DNA of 11,274 nucleotides, taken from assembly GCF_901875635.1 (NCBI RefSeq), contig NZ_CABFMN010000009.1, positions 1 through 11,274 of the forward strand, in the 5' to 3' direction. Origin of the DNA: Xylophilus ampelinus (lineage in GTDB: Bacteria > Pseudomonadota > Gammaproteobacteria > Burkholderiales > Burkholderiaceae_C). Of this stretch, positions 1-5,077 are shown in pieces (within the stretch, counting starts at the first letter, position 1; each line of letters opens with the position of its first letter). The translations under genes were made by a program, and so were the position numbers. A model generated the notes under the pieces. The model made no database searches. It was not told the DNA's origin and worked only from the letters and a program-made list of their open reading frames with translations.

Positions 1-42
1 GCGCCGGCCGGCCGGCCTGTGGCCGGCGAGGGCGCGCCGTGA
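1..42 (+). CDS. 3' end of an upstream gene (partial)
   Basis: Thirteen codons in frame 1 followed by TGA at 40-42, read as APAGRPVAGEGAP. The TGA overlaps the GTG start of the next gene as GTGA, a typical arrangement for translationally coupled genes. The fragment is too short to identify. Because the next gene is DUF3325-like, a PepSY-type membrane protein of a siderophore-receptor locus is the likely partner, but that rests on context only. Confidence 0.4.
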   Translation, partial: APAGRPVAGEGAP

Positions 43-395
43 TCGCCGGGCTGCTCGTCTGCGGCGGCTTCGCGGCCGCGCTGGGCGGCTTCAGCGCGCT
101 GGCGCTGGCCATGGACCGCCACCATGAGGACGCCTACGGCCGTGGCAGCTCGCCCGGCCGTCGCCGGCCCTGGCTGCAGGCTGGCGGCGCACTGCTGCTC
201 GTCGGCTCGCTGCTGGCCTGCCTGCGACTGCAGGGCGGCTCCGTGGGCTGGGTGCTGTGGTTCGGGGTGCTCACGGCCGCGGCGCTCGGCACGATGGCCG
301 TGGCCACCTGGCGGCCACGGCTGGCCGCCCGCGTGGGCGGTGCCGCGGCGGTGCTGGCGCTGCTGGTCGGCCTGGCTTCGATGCTCCTGATTTGA
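39..395 (+). CDS. DUF3325-like small inner-membrane protein
   Basis: A 118-residue protein with about four hydrophobic segments (roughly residues 2-24, 45-63, 70-90 and 98-117), so an integral inner-membrane protein. The segment ALAMDRHHEDAYGR at 22-35, with charged and histidine residues after the first helix, followed by a basic loop (GRRRPW), matches what I recall of DUF3325 proteins. In Comamonadaceae and Pseudomonas these sit next to TonB-dependent siderophore receptor and PepSY-domain genes. The molecular role is unknown; a part in ferric-siderophore handling is inferred from that context. The start is GTG at 39, chosen because it overlaps the upstream stop by 4 bases and lies just before the first helix. 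Its 3' end, including the stop codon, lies inside intergenic repeat copy 1. Confidence 0.75.
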   Translation: MIAGLLVCGGFAAALGGFSALALAMDRHHEDAYGRGSSPGRRRPWLQAGGALLLVGSLLACLRLQGGSVGWVLWFGVLTAAALGTMAVATWRPRLAARVGGAAAVLALLVGLASMLLI

Positions 396-447
396 TAGCT
401 GCTTGCGCCCGTTCCACGGGCGCTGCAGGCCGATTTGGCTTGAGAAA
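381..447 (+). repeat. Dispersed intergenic repeat, copy 1
   Basis: This 67-base segment aligns without obvious gaps to 6635-6700. The shared elements are ATGCT at the left end, AGCTGCT.GCGC in the middle, then GGGCGCTG.AGGCCGATT and a right end finishing in AAA. It contains a perfect 8-bp hairpin, GCGCCCGT (405-412) and ACGGGCGC (416-423), with a 3-base loop. I recognise the form as a short repeat common between genes in Comamonadaceae genomes. It overlaps the stop codon of the DUF3325-like gene and may act as an RNA 3'-end structure; that role is inferred. Confidence 0.6.
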
Positions 448-537
448 ATCGGCATGTCGCCTGCGCGCCTGCGGCGGCCTGGGTGCACGGCTAGGATGGC
501 CGCCCGCTGTCCGACATCCCACACAGGAGACTTCGCC

Positions 538-1587
538 ATGAGCACCGCCATCGCCGCCACCAACCACCAGTTCAAGCTCGCCAGCCGACCCACCGGCGCC
601 GCCACGCGCGAGAACTTCAGCTACGGCGAAGCGCCCGTCGCCCAACCGGCCGACGGCGGCGTGCTGGTCAAGACGCTGATGCTTTCGCTCGACCCCGCCA
701 TGCGCGGCTGGATGAACGAGGGCCGCAGCTACATCCCGCCCGTGGGCATCGGCGAGGTGATGCGCGCCGGCGGCGTGGGCCGCGTGGTCGCCTCGAAAAA
801 CGCGGCCTTTGCCGTCGGCGACGTGGTGTACGGCACGCTGGGCGTGCAGGAATACGCGCTGGTGTCGGCCGACGAGGTCAAGCGCAGCGGCCTGGCCAAG
901 ATCGACCTGAAGGCCGGCACCGCCAGCCAGTGGCTCAACGTGCTGGGCATGCCCGGCATGACCGGCTACTTCGGCCTGCTCGACGTCGGCCTGGCCAAGG
1001 CGGGCGACACGGTGGTCGTCTCGGGCGCCGCGGGCGCCGTCGGCCAGACCGTGGGCCAGCTCGCCAAGATCAAGGGCTGCCGCGCCATCGGCATCGCGGG
1101 CGGTGCGGCCAAGTGCGAGTGGGTCGTGAAGGAGCTGGGCTTCGACGCCTGCATCGACTACAAGGCCGGCCCCGGTGCCGTGCGCGAAGGCCTGAAGGAA
1201 CACGCGCCTAAGGGCGTCGACGTGTACTTCGACAACGTCGGCGGCGAGATCCTCGACACCGTGATGGCCAAGCTCGCGCGCAAGGCCCGCATCGTCATCT
1301 GCGGCGCCATCAGCCAGTACAACAACGCCAACAGCGCGCCGGCCGCCGGCCCGAAGAACTACCTGAGCCTGCTCGTGAACCGCGCGCGCATGGAAGGCAT
1401 GGTGGTGTTCGACTACGCTGACCGTTACCACGTCGCCATCGCCGAGATGGCCGGCTACCTCAAGGACGGCCGCATGAAGAGCCGGGAGGACATCGTGCAG
1501 GGCATCGAGAACTTTCCCGAGGCCCTGGGCAAGCTGTTCTCGGGGGAGAACTTCGGCAAGCTGGTGCTGGAAGTGGCGAAGGATTGA
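538..1587 (+). CDS. NADP-dependent oxidoreductase, zinc-independent MDR (CurA/PTGR-like)
   Basis: A 349-residue soluble medium-chain dehydrogenase/reductase of the zinc-independent leukotriene B4 dehydrogenase / CurA group. Members reduce the C=C bond of alpha,beta-unsaturated ketones and aldehydes with NADPH. Visible marks are LDPAMRGWM at 51-59 in the N-terminal substrate domain, LGMPGMTGY at 136-144, the Rossmann dinucleotide motif SGAAGAVGQ at 162-170 and FDNVGG at 231-236. There is no structural-zinc cysteine cluster. The length matches the family. The start is ATG 538, preceded by AGGAGA at 525-530 with 7 bases between; the frame is open upstream to 403, but that part lies in the repeat and non-coding leader. 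The gene stands alone: about 90 bases separate it from repeat copy 1 and 105 from the next gene. The actual substrate cannot be read from the sequence. Confidence 0.92.
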   Translation: MSTAIAATNHQFKLASRPTGAATRENFSYGEAPVAQPADGGVLVKTLMLSLDPAMRGWMNEGRSYIPPVGIGEVMRAGGVGRVVASKNAAFAVGDVVYGTLGVQEYALVSADEVKRSGLAKIDLKAGTASQWLNVLGMPGMTGYFGLLDVGLAKAGDTVVVSGAAGAVGQTVGQLAKIKGCRAIGIAGGAAKCEWVVKELGFDACIDYKAGPGAVREGLKEHAPKGVDVYFDNVGGEILDTVMAKLARKARIVICGAISQYNNANSAPAAGPKNYLSLLVNRARMEGMVVFDYADRYHVAIAEMAGYLKDGRMKSREDIVQGIENFPEALGKLFSGENFGKLVLEVAKD

Positions 1588-1692
1588 GGGGCGGCGCCGC
1601 GACGCGCAGCCCCCCCGCCGCGCCACCGGTGGCCCCTGAATTCCACGCGGCAGGGGCAGAATCGGCTGAGCAACGCGCTCTCCGGAGGTCCC

Positions 1693-2094
1693 ATGCGCAT
1701 CCGAGCCACAGTCCGCAACACCGCGTCCTCGCACGAAACCACCGTCCAGACCGGTGAGGCTCGCCAATCTCTGAGCGTGCCGCCGAAGCCCTCGGGCCGC
1801 GGCTCGGCCATCAACGGTGGCGAGTTCCTGATGCTGGCGCTGGCCACCTGCTACTGCAACGACCTGTTCCGCGAGGCGGCGCGGCAGCGCCTCGTGCTCG
1901 ATGCGGTCGAGGTGGAAGCGAGCGCCGAGTTCCCAGGCGTCGGTCTCGCCGCCACCGACATCCGCTACACAGCCCGAGTGCAGTCGAGTGCCCCGCCTGA
2001 AGCGATCGATCGCCTCCTCGCGGAAACCGACGCTGTGGCCGAGGTACACAACACAGTGCGCGCCGGCGTGCCGGTGCGGTGGGTGCAGGCATGA
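1693..2094 (+). CDS. OsmC-family protein
   Basis: A 133-residue protein of the OsmC/Ohr fold, a cytoplasmic thiol-dependent hydroperoxide reductase family. The diagnostic central helix is GGEFLMLALATCYCNDL at 42-58, with the usual peroxidatic-type cysteine among C53/C55. The C-terminal strand reads EVHNTVRAGVPV (117-128), and the second, resolving cysteine that classical OsmC and Ohr carry there is absent. It therefore belongs to the divergent single-site group, and peroxidase activity is uncertain. The start is ATG 1693, with GGAGG at 1684-1688. Its stop overlaps the following small ORF as ATGA, making it the likely first gene of the run reaching 4233. Confidence 0.85.
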   Translation: MRIRATVRNTASSHETTVQTGEARQSLSVPPKPSGRGSAINGGEFLMLALATCYCNDLFREAARQRLVLDAVEVEASAEFPGVGLAATDIRYTARVQSSAPPEAIDRLLAETDAVAEVHNTVRAGVPVRWVQA

Positions 2095-2201
2095 GTGCAG
2101 TGATGAGGCGCCATCGCCTCGCGAACGACAAGAAGTGGCGCTTCGCCGCCGTACTCACCGGCTGTGAGTTCAAGCGGATTGGCAGGGGACGCCTTGCATG
2201 A
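2091..2201 (+). CDS. Small coupled ORF, 36 residues
   Basis: An ATG at 2091 overlaps the OsmC-like stop (ATGA), and the TGA at 2199-2201 overlaps the next ATG at 2198 (ATGA again). The product would begin MSAVMRRHRL, is strongly basic and has one cysteine (C25) and no signal peptide. I recognise no family. The two 4-base overlaps are the main reason to list it: it could be a real coupled peptide. It could equally be residue of a deletion that removed the front half of the following VOC gene, leaving a bridging frame through which ribosomes pass. Confidence 0.3.
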   Translation: MSAVMRRHRLANDKKWRFAAVLTGCEFKRIGRGRLA

Positions 2202-2551
2202 CGCGCGCGCAGGCCGGGCGCGTGACCGGGCTGCGCGGGCAGCGGGTCGAGATCGCAATGATGCGCACACCCGACGGGCACGGCCGGCTGGAGCTGTCGC
2301 GCTTCGATGCGCCGGCGATCGCGGCGGATCACCGCTGCGCGCCGGTGAACGCGTTGGGCTACCTGCGCGTGATGTTCGCCGTGGACGACCTGGACGACAC
2401 GCTGGCCCGGCTCGGCTGTCTGGGAGCGGTGCTGGTCGACGAGGTCGTGGACTACCAGAGCGTCTATCGCCTGTGCTACATCCGCGGGCCCGAGGGCACC
2501 CTCATCGGCCTGGCGCAGGCGATCGGCGCGCAGGCGGCACGGCCGGCATGA
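2198..2551 (+). pseudogene. VOC (glyoxalase-fold) protein lacking its N-terminal module
   Basis: The 117-residue ORF matches the latter part of VOC-family proteins. GRVTGLRGQRVEIAMM (8-23) and RTPDGHGRLELSRFDAP (24-40) end the first half. LRVMFAVDDLDDTLARL and YRLCYIRGPEGTL then make up the second beta-alpha-beta3 module. Relatives I know carry about 40-50 further residues in front, including the first strand with its metal-binding histidine (H-V-x-x-x-V-x-D type). No frame upstream of 2198 supplies that part: the same frame has a stop at 2165-2167, and the sequence before it is not VOC-like. It is most simply a decayed or 5'-truncated gene, though it is still open and has coupled ATGA junctions on both sides. 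A shortened functional protein cannot be excluded. Confidence 0.65.
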
Positions 2552-2835
2552 CGGTCGCATCGGACGCGCACGACGTCGCGGCCGAGGTCCGTGCGCTGCG
2601 CATGGCAGGGCATGTGCGCGGTGGCGCCTTGACGCAGGGCTTCGACTCGCCCGAAGCCGCAGCGCGTTCGTTCGGCCTGGCGGGCGCCCAGGGCATCTAC
2701 GGCGAGATCGATGCCTCGCAGGCCGTTTCCGTGCTCCAGCGTGTGATCCATTGCGACCTGGCCTATGGCGTGGAGCTCGTGCCGCCGGCCAGGGCGCGAC
2801 GACTGGCCATCGCGTTCGTGCGGGACGAAGACTGA
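2548..2835 (+). CDS. Hypothetical protein, 95 residues
   Basis: The ATG at 2548 overlaps the stop of the VOC remnant as ATGA. The product begins MTVASDAHDVAAEVRAL and is soluble, of mixed helix/strand character. It has one cysteine, in VIHCDLAYGVEL, and no membrane segment or signal peptide. I do not recognise a family. Codon use is like that of the neighbours, with strong G/C at third positions, which supports real coding. It lies 25 bases before the acetyltransferase gene on the same strand. A larger same-frame reading from GTG 2164 is possible, but its first part is a low-complexity Arg/Ala shadow of the VOC frame and was not used. Confidence 0.6.
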   Translation: MTVASDAHDVAAEVRALRMAGHVRGGALTQGFDSPEAAARSFGLAGAQGIYGEIDASQAVSVLQRVIHCDLAYGVELVPPARARRLAIAFVRDED

Positions 2836-2860
2836 CAGCGCCCAAGGAGTGCAAGCACCC

Positions 2861-3418
2861 ATGACCCCGGCACCGCGTCGCGTCACCCTGCGCCCCATGA
2901 CCGAGCAGGACCTGCCCATGCTGCACGACTGGCTGAACCGTCCGCACATCGTGCAGTGGTGGGGCGGCGAGGCGGTGCGCCCGTCGTGGGCCGACGTGCA
3001 GGCGGAGTACCGGCCGAGCGCCATGGCGACGGAGGGCGTCACGCCTTACATCGCCATGCTGGGCGACGACCCGATCGGCTATGCGCAGTCGTATATCGCC
3101 ATGGGCAGCGGCGGCGGCTGGTGGGAATACGAGACCGATCCCGGCGTGCGCGGCATCGACCAGTCGCTGGCCGACGCATCGCTGCTGGGCCAGGGTCTGG
3201 GCACGCTGCTGGTCCGCGCGCTGGTCGCCAGGCTGTTCGAAGACCCGGCGGTGACCAAGATCCAGACCGACCCCGCGCCGGAGAATCTGCGCGCCATCCG
3301 CTGCTATCAAAAGGCCGGCTTCGTGCCGCTCAAGACCATCGACACACCGGACGGCCCGGCGCTGTACATGGTGCAGACGCGCGAGGATTTCGTCGAGCAG
3401 GCGGGCCGCGTGGCCTGA
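2861..3418 (+). CDS. aac(6'): Aminoglycoside 6'-N-acetyltransferase of the AAC(6')-Ib type (GNAT)
   Basis: A 185-residue GNAT protein that lines up end to end with AAC(6')-Ib as I remember it. Shared strings include MTEQDL/MTEHDL near 13-18, WLNRPHIVQWWGGE (24-37), VTPYIAML (60-67), PIGYAQSY (71-78), ETDPGVRGIDQSL (91-103), VTKIQTDP (131-138), NLRAIRCY (142-149) and YMVQTR (169-174). The acetyl-CoA loop is GQGLGT at 110-115. These enzymes acetylate the 6'-amino group of kanamycin, tobramycin and amikacin. The GWW tryptophans (86-88) and TPDGPA aspartate (162-167) are unchanged, so the two substitutions of the fluoroquinolone-acetylating -cr variant are absent. The start is ATG 2861 with AAGGAG at 2844-2849. 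No attC site or integrase is visible and GC matches the surroundings, so it looks chromosomal rather than a cassette. Actual aminoglycoside activity is inferred. Confidence 0.88.
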   Translation: MTPAPRRVTLRPMTEQDLPMLHDWLNRPHIVQWWGGEAVRPSWADVQAEYRPSAMATEGVTPYIAMLGDDPIGYAQSYIAMGSGGGWWEYETDPGVRGIDQSLADASLLGQGLGTLLVRALVARLFEDPAVTKIQTDPAPENLRAIRCYQKAGFVPLKTIDTPDGPALYMVQTREDFVEQAGRVA

Positions 3419-3466
3419 TCCCTTGCAGCCCGTCACCGCGCTTGGCGAATCGAAAGGAACCGGCCC

Positions 3467-3556
3467 ATGGCCGCATCGACACCCGCACCCGTCCAGGGAC
3501 CCGCTTCGCGGCGCTGCGCCAACTGCCCCGATTCGCAACCCAGGAGACCATCATGA
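3467..3556 (+). CDS. Possible 29-residue leader ORF with a CxxC motif
   Basis: The ATG at 3467 is preceded by AAAGGA (3453-3458) at a usable distance. Its TGA at 3554-3556 overlaps the dehalogenase ATG at 3553 as ATGA. The product, starting MAASTPAPVQGP, is rich in Pro, Arg and Ser and contains CANC (17-20). No family is recognised. It may be a translated leader that couples translation to the dehalogenase, or a chance frame: the dehalogenase has its own ribosome-binding site inside this ORF (3542-3547). Confidence 0.3.
   Translation: MAASTPAPVQGPASRRCANCPDSQPRRPS
3542..3547 (+). promoter_or_regulatory. Ribosome-binding site fixing the dehalogenase start
   Basis: AGGAGA lies 5 bases before ATG 3553. 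It selects this start over in-frame codons further upstream (the frame is open back to about 2956), which would add a long Arg/Ala-rich extension absent from SDR-fold proteins. Confidence 0.7.
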
Positions 3557-4233
3557 AGGATCTGCTCACCGGCCGACGCGTGCTCATCACCCAGTCCAGC
3601 GAATTCATGGGCCCGGTGCTGTGCGAGGTGTTCGAGGAACAGGGCGCGACGGTGGTCGCCAGCCCCGATGCCCTCGCGGCGCCCGAGGCGGCCGAGCGCA
3701 TCGTGCGCGCGGCCGGCCCCATCGACGTGCTGGTGGCCAATCTCGCCTTCACGGCCCCGACGACGCTCGCGCACGAGGTGGACGAGGACGAGTGGCGTGA
3801 CGTCTTCTCTGCTTTGGTCGACCCGCTGCCGCGGCTGGTTCGGGCCGCCGCGCCGGCGATGCTCGCGTGCGGCAGGGGCAAGATCCTGGTCATGGGCAGC
3901 GCCTCGGCGCTGCGCGGCATGAAGCGGGCATCGACCTACAGTGCGGCGCGCGGTGCCCAGCTGGCCTATGCCCAGGCGGTCGGCGTCGAGTTCGCGCCGC
4001 AGGGCGTGCAGGTCAATGCGATCGCGCAGAACTTCGTCGACAACCCGACCTACTTCCCGGCCGAGGTGCAGGCCAACCCGCGCTTCCATGAGCGGCTGCG
4101 GCGCGAGGTGCCGCTGGGCCGGCTGGTCGGTGCGCGGGAGGACGCGCAGTTCGCGGCCTACCTGTGCAGCGCGGCCGCGGATTGCTTCGTGGGCCAGGTC
4201 TTCCCTGTCTGCGGGGGCTGGGTCGGCCGCTGA
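3553..4233 (+). CDS. Halohydrin dehalogenase (SDR-fold), candidate
   Basis: A 226-residue SDR-fold protein that departs from dehydrogenases exactly where halohydrin dehalogenases do. The glycine-rich NAD(P) motif is replaced by TQSSEFMG at 13-20, fitting T-X4-F/Y-X-G, which shapes the halide/nucleophile pocket in HheC-type enzymes. The catalytic set reads S116-X12-Y129-X3-R133 (YSAAR), with Arg in place of the SDR Lys, the second family signature. The pocket loop is AQNFVDNPTYFP (158-169), and the C-terminal part includes FVGQVFPVCGGW (212-223), resembling the GQVFWLAGG segment of HheC. Such enzymes convert vicinal haloalcohols to epoxides plus halide, and run in reverse with azide, cyanide or nitrite, without cofactor. 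A length of 226 is slightly short but within the family. It follows the acetyltransferase by 134 bases on the same strand. Substrate and natural role are unknown. Confidence 0.85.
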   Translation: MKDLLTGRRVLITQSSEFMGPVLCEVFEEQGATVVASPDALAAPEAAERIVRAAGPIDVLVANLAFTAPTTLAHEVDEDEWRDVFSALVDPLPRLVRAAAPAMLACGRGKILVMGSASALRGMKRASTYSAARGAQLAYAQAVGVEFAPQGVQVNAIAQNFVDNPTYFPAEVQANPRFHERLRREVPLGRLVGAREDAQFAAYLCSAAADCFVGQVFPVCGGWVGR

Positions 4234-4257
4234 GGCCGCCTGCGTCGCCTGCACGCA

Positions 4258-4310
4258 CCGGCGCATGCCGGGGTTCGTCGGGCCGGCATCGCGCACGCCG
4301 GCGACCGGCC
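4258..4310. repeat. GC-rich inverted repeats after the dehalogenase gene
   Basis: CCGGC (4258-4262) and GCCGG (4267-4271) flank GCAT as a short hairpin. GGCCGG (4281-4286) and CCGGCC (4305-4310) form a second possible stem. No T-run follows closely, so this is at best a weak or factor-assisted 3'-end structure for the 1693-4233 run. In DNA this rich in GC, such pairs can occur by chance. Confidence 0.25.
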
Positions 4311-4371
4311 TGCACACGCGGCGTTTTCCCGCTTGCGCCGGCAGATCGGGCTCGCTGCAATGGCGGGTGTC

Positions 4372-4914
4372 ATGCAACGCCTTCTCGTCCTCGCGCTGTG
4401 GCTGCTCGGCGGTGTGCTGCCTGCGATGGCCGCGCCACCGGCGCCGGGCGCCCGCGCGTCGATGGCGGCGCTGGGCATGCAGCCGGCACAGGTCGAGTAC
4501 CTGGCCAACGACGCGCCCTTCGTCGTCTTCGACGTCAGCCCGCGCAGCCTGTCGGCGGAGGACGCGGCACGGGGCGTGTCGCAGGTGTCGCTGAGTTACG
4601 TGGCGGTGGATGCGCTGTCGCGCGTGGAGGTGAGCACCTTCACGCGCACCGGCCTGTCGGGCGATGGGCAGGGGCATGCGCTGCCGGTGCGCATCGACTG
4701 CGGCGGCGGCATCGCCGGCTATCGCCAGTGCACGGTGCCGGCGATCGGTGCGGATGCCCGCGCGTCGGGCGACCTGCAGTTCGGCCTGCGCGTAGAGGCC
4801 GAGGGGCTCGACGGCGAGCGCAGCGTGGTGCTGGTGATGCTGCCCGTGCAGCGGCCGGTGGCGACCCCGCCTGCGCGGCGCGCACCGGCTGCCACGACGC
4901 GCCGGCATCCATAG
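4372..4914 (+). CDS. Exported hypothetical protein
   Basis: A 180-residue protein with a clear signal peptide: MQRLLVLALWLLGGVLPAMA, with cleavage expected after AMA-20 before APP. The mature part contains likely beta strands (VEYLANDAPFVVFDV, QVSLSYVAVDA, LQFGLRVEAEG, SVVLVMLPV). Two cysteines ten residues apart (C110 and C120, in RIDCGGG and RQCTVP) could form a periplasmic disulfide. The tail is Pro/Ala/Arg-rich. I recognise no family. ATG 4372 was chosen because it places the signal peptide at the N terminus; ATG 4360 and TTG 4333 are in-frame alternatives that would extend it by 4 or 13 residues. No strong ribosome-binding site is visible. A hairpin (TGCGT/ACGCA, 4920-4932) follows the stop. 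Confidence 0.7.
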   Translation: MQRLLVLALWLLGGVLPAMAAPPAPGARASMAALGMQPAQVEYLANDAPFVVFDVSPRSLSAEDAARGVSQVSLSYVAVDALSRVEVSTFTRTGLSGDGQGHALPVRIDCGGGIAGYRQCTVPAIGADARASGDLQFGLRVEAEGLDGERSVVLVMLPVQRPVATPPARRAPAATTRRHP

Positions 4915-4948
4915 ACGTTTGCGTCAGACGCATATCACCACTCGGTCG

Positions 4949-4977
4949 TTGGCGATCGGTGGGCCGCGCCGTACATT
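4949..4977 (+). promoter_or_regulatory. Possible sigma70 promoter for a short RNA
   Basis: TTGGCG (4949-4954) and TACATT (4972-4977) are separated by exactly 17 bases, each matching four of six consensus positions. They lie between the exported-protein gene and the terminator at 5039-5064. Transcription would start near 4984. Confidence 0.3.
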
Positions 4978-4983
4978 GAGGCT

Positions 4984-5064
4984 GCAGACTCTGACGGAGC
5001 GGGGTTTGTCTCCTCGTCGTTCACGGCAACGGCGTTGCACGGGCCCCCAGGGGCCCGTTTTTTT
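4984..5064 (+). ncRNA. Candidate small RNA ending in an intrinsic terminator
   Basis: About 80 bases lie between the putative start point and the end of the T-run. They comprise a short unpaired region with the C/U-rich tract TCTCCTC (5009-5015), complementary to Shine-Dalgarno sequences, then a small hairpin GCAAC/GTTGC, then the strong terminator hairpin with seven T. That layout is common in Hfq-dependent regulators. The alternative is simply a 3' untranslated region of the 4372-4914 gene. No known RNA family is recognised. Confidence 0.3.
5039..5064 (+). terminator. Intrinsic terminator
   Basis: The stem ACGGGCCC (5039-5046) pairs with GGGCCCGT (5051-5058) around a CCAG loop, and T5058-T5064 forms the U-tract. 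It is oriented for plus-strand transcription and lies 13 bases before the 3' end of the convergent zwf gene. It would therefore stop plus-strand transcripts from running antisense into zwf. On the minus strand no T-run follows the hairpin, so it is not an obvious zwf terminator. Confidence 0.85.
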
Positions 5065-5077
5065 GCCCGTCACTGCC

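Noticed and set aside
1588..1692. Terminator or promoter between the MDR and OsmC-like genes
   Set aside because: There is a palindrome CCACCGGTGG and distant GCCGCG/CGCGGC arms, but no T-run, and only a weak CAGAAT box without a matching -35. The support is too thin for a feature.
271..2049. A 592-codon minus-strand open frame over the MDR and OsmC-like genes
   Set aside because: It crosses several genes and two intergenic gaps, its composition is Arg/Ala/Gly/His-rich, and no domain is recognisable. It is a product of third-position GC bias.
2836..3466. Integron cassette structure around the AAC(6') gene
   Set aside because: I could find no attC-like inverted core sites in the short flanks, no integrase in the window, and no shift in base composition.
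2956..3552. In-frame upstream extension of the dehalogenase frame
   Set aside because: The extension is Arg/Gly-rich, overlaps the acetyltransferase in another frame and has no SDR-like content. AGGAGA before ATG 3553 marks the true start.
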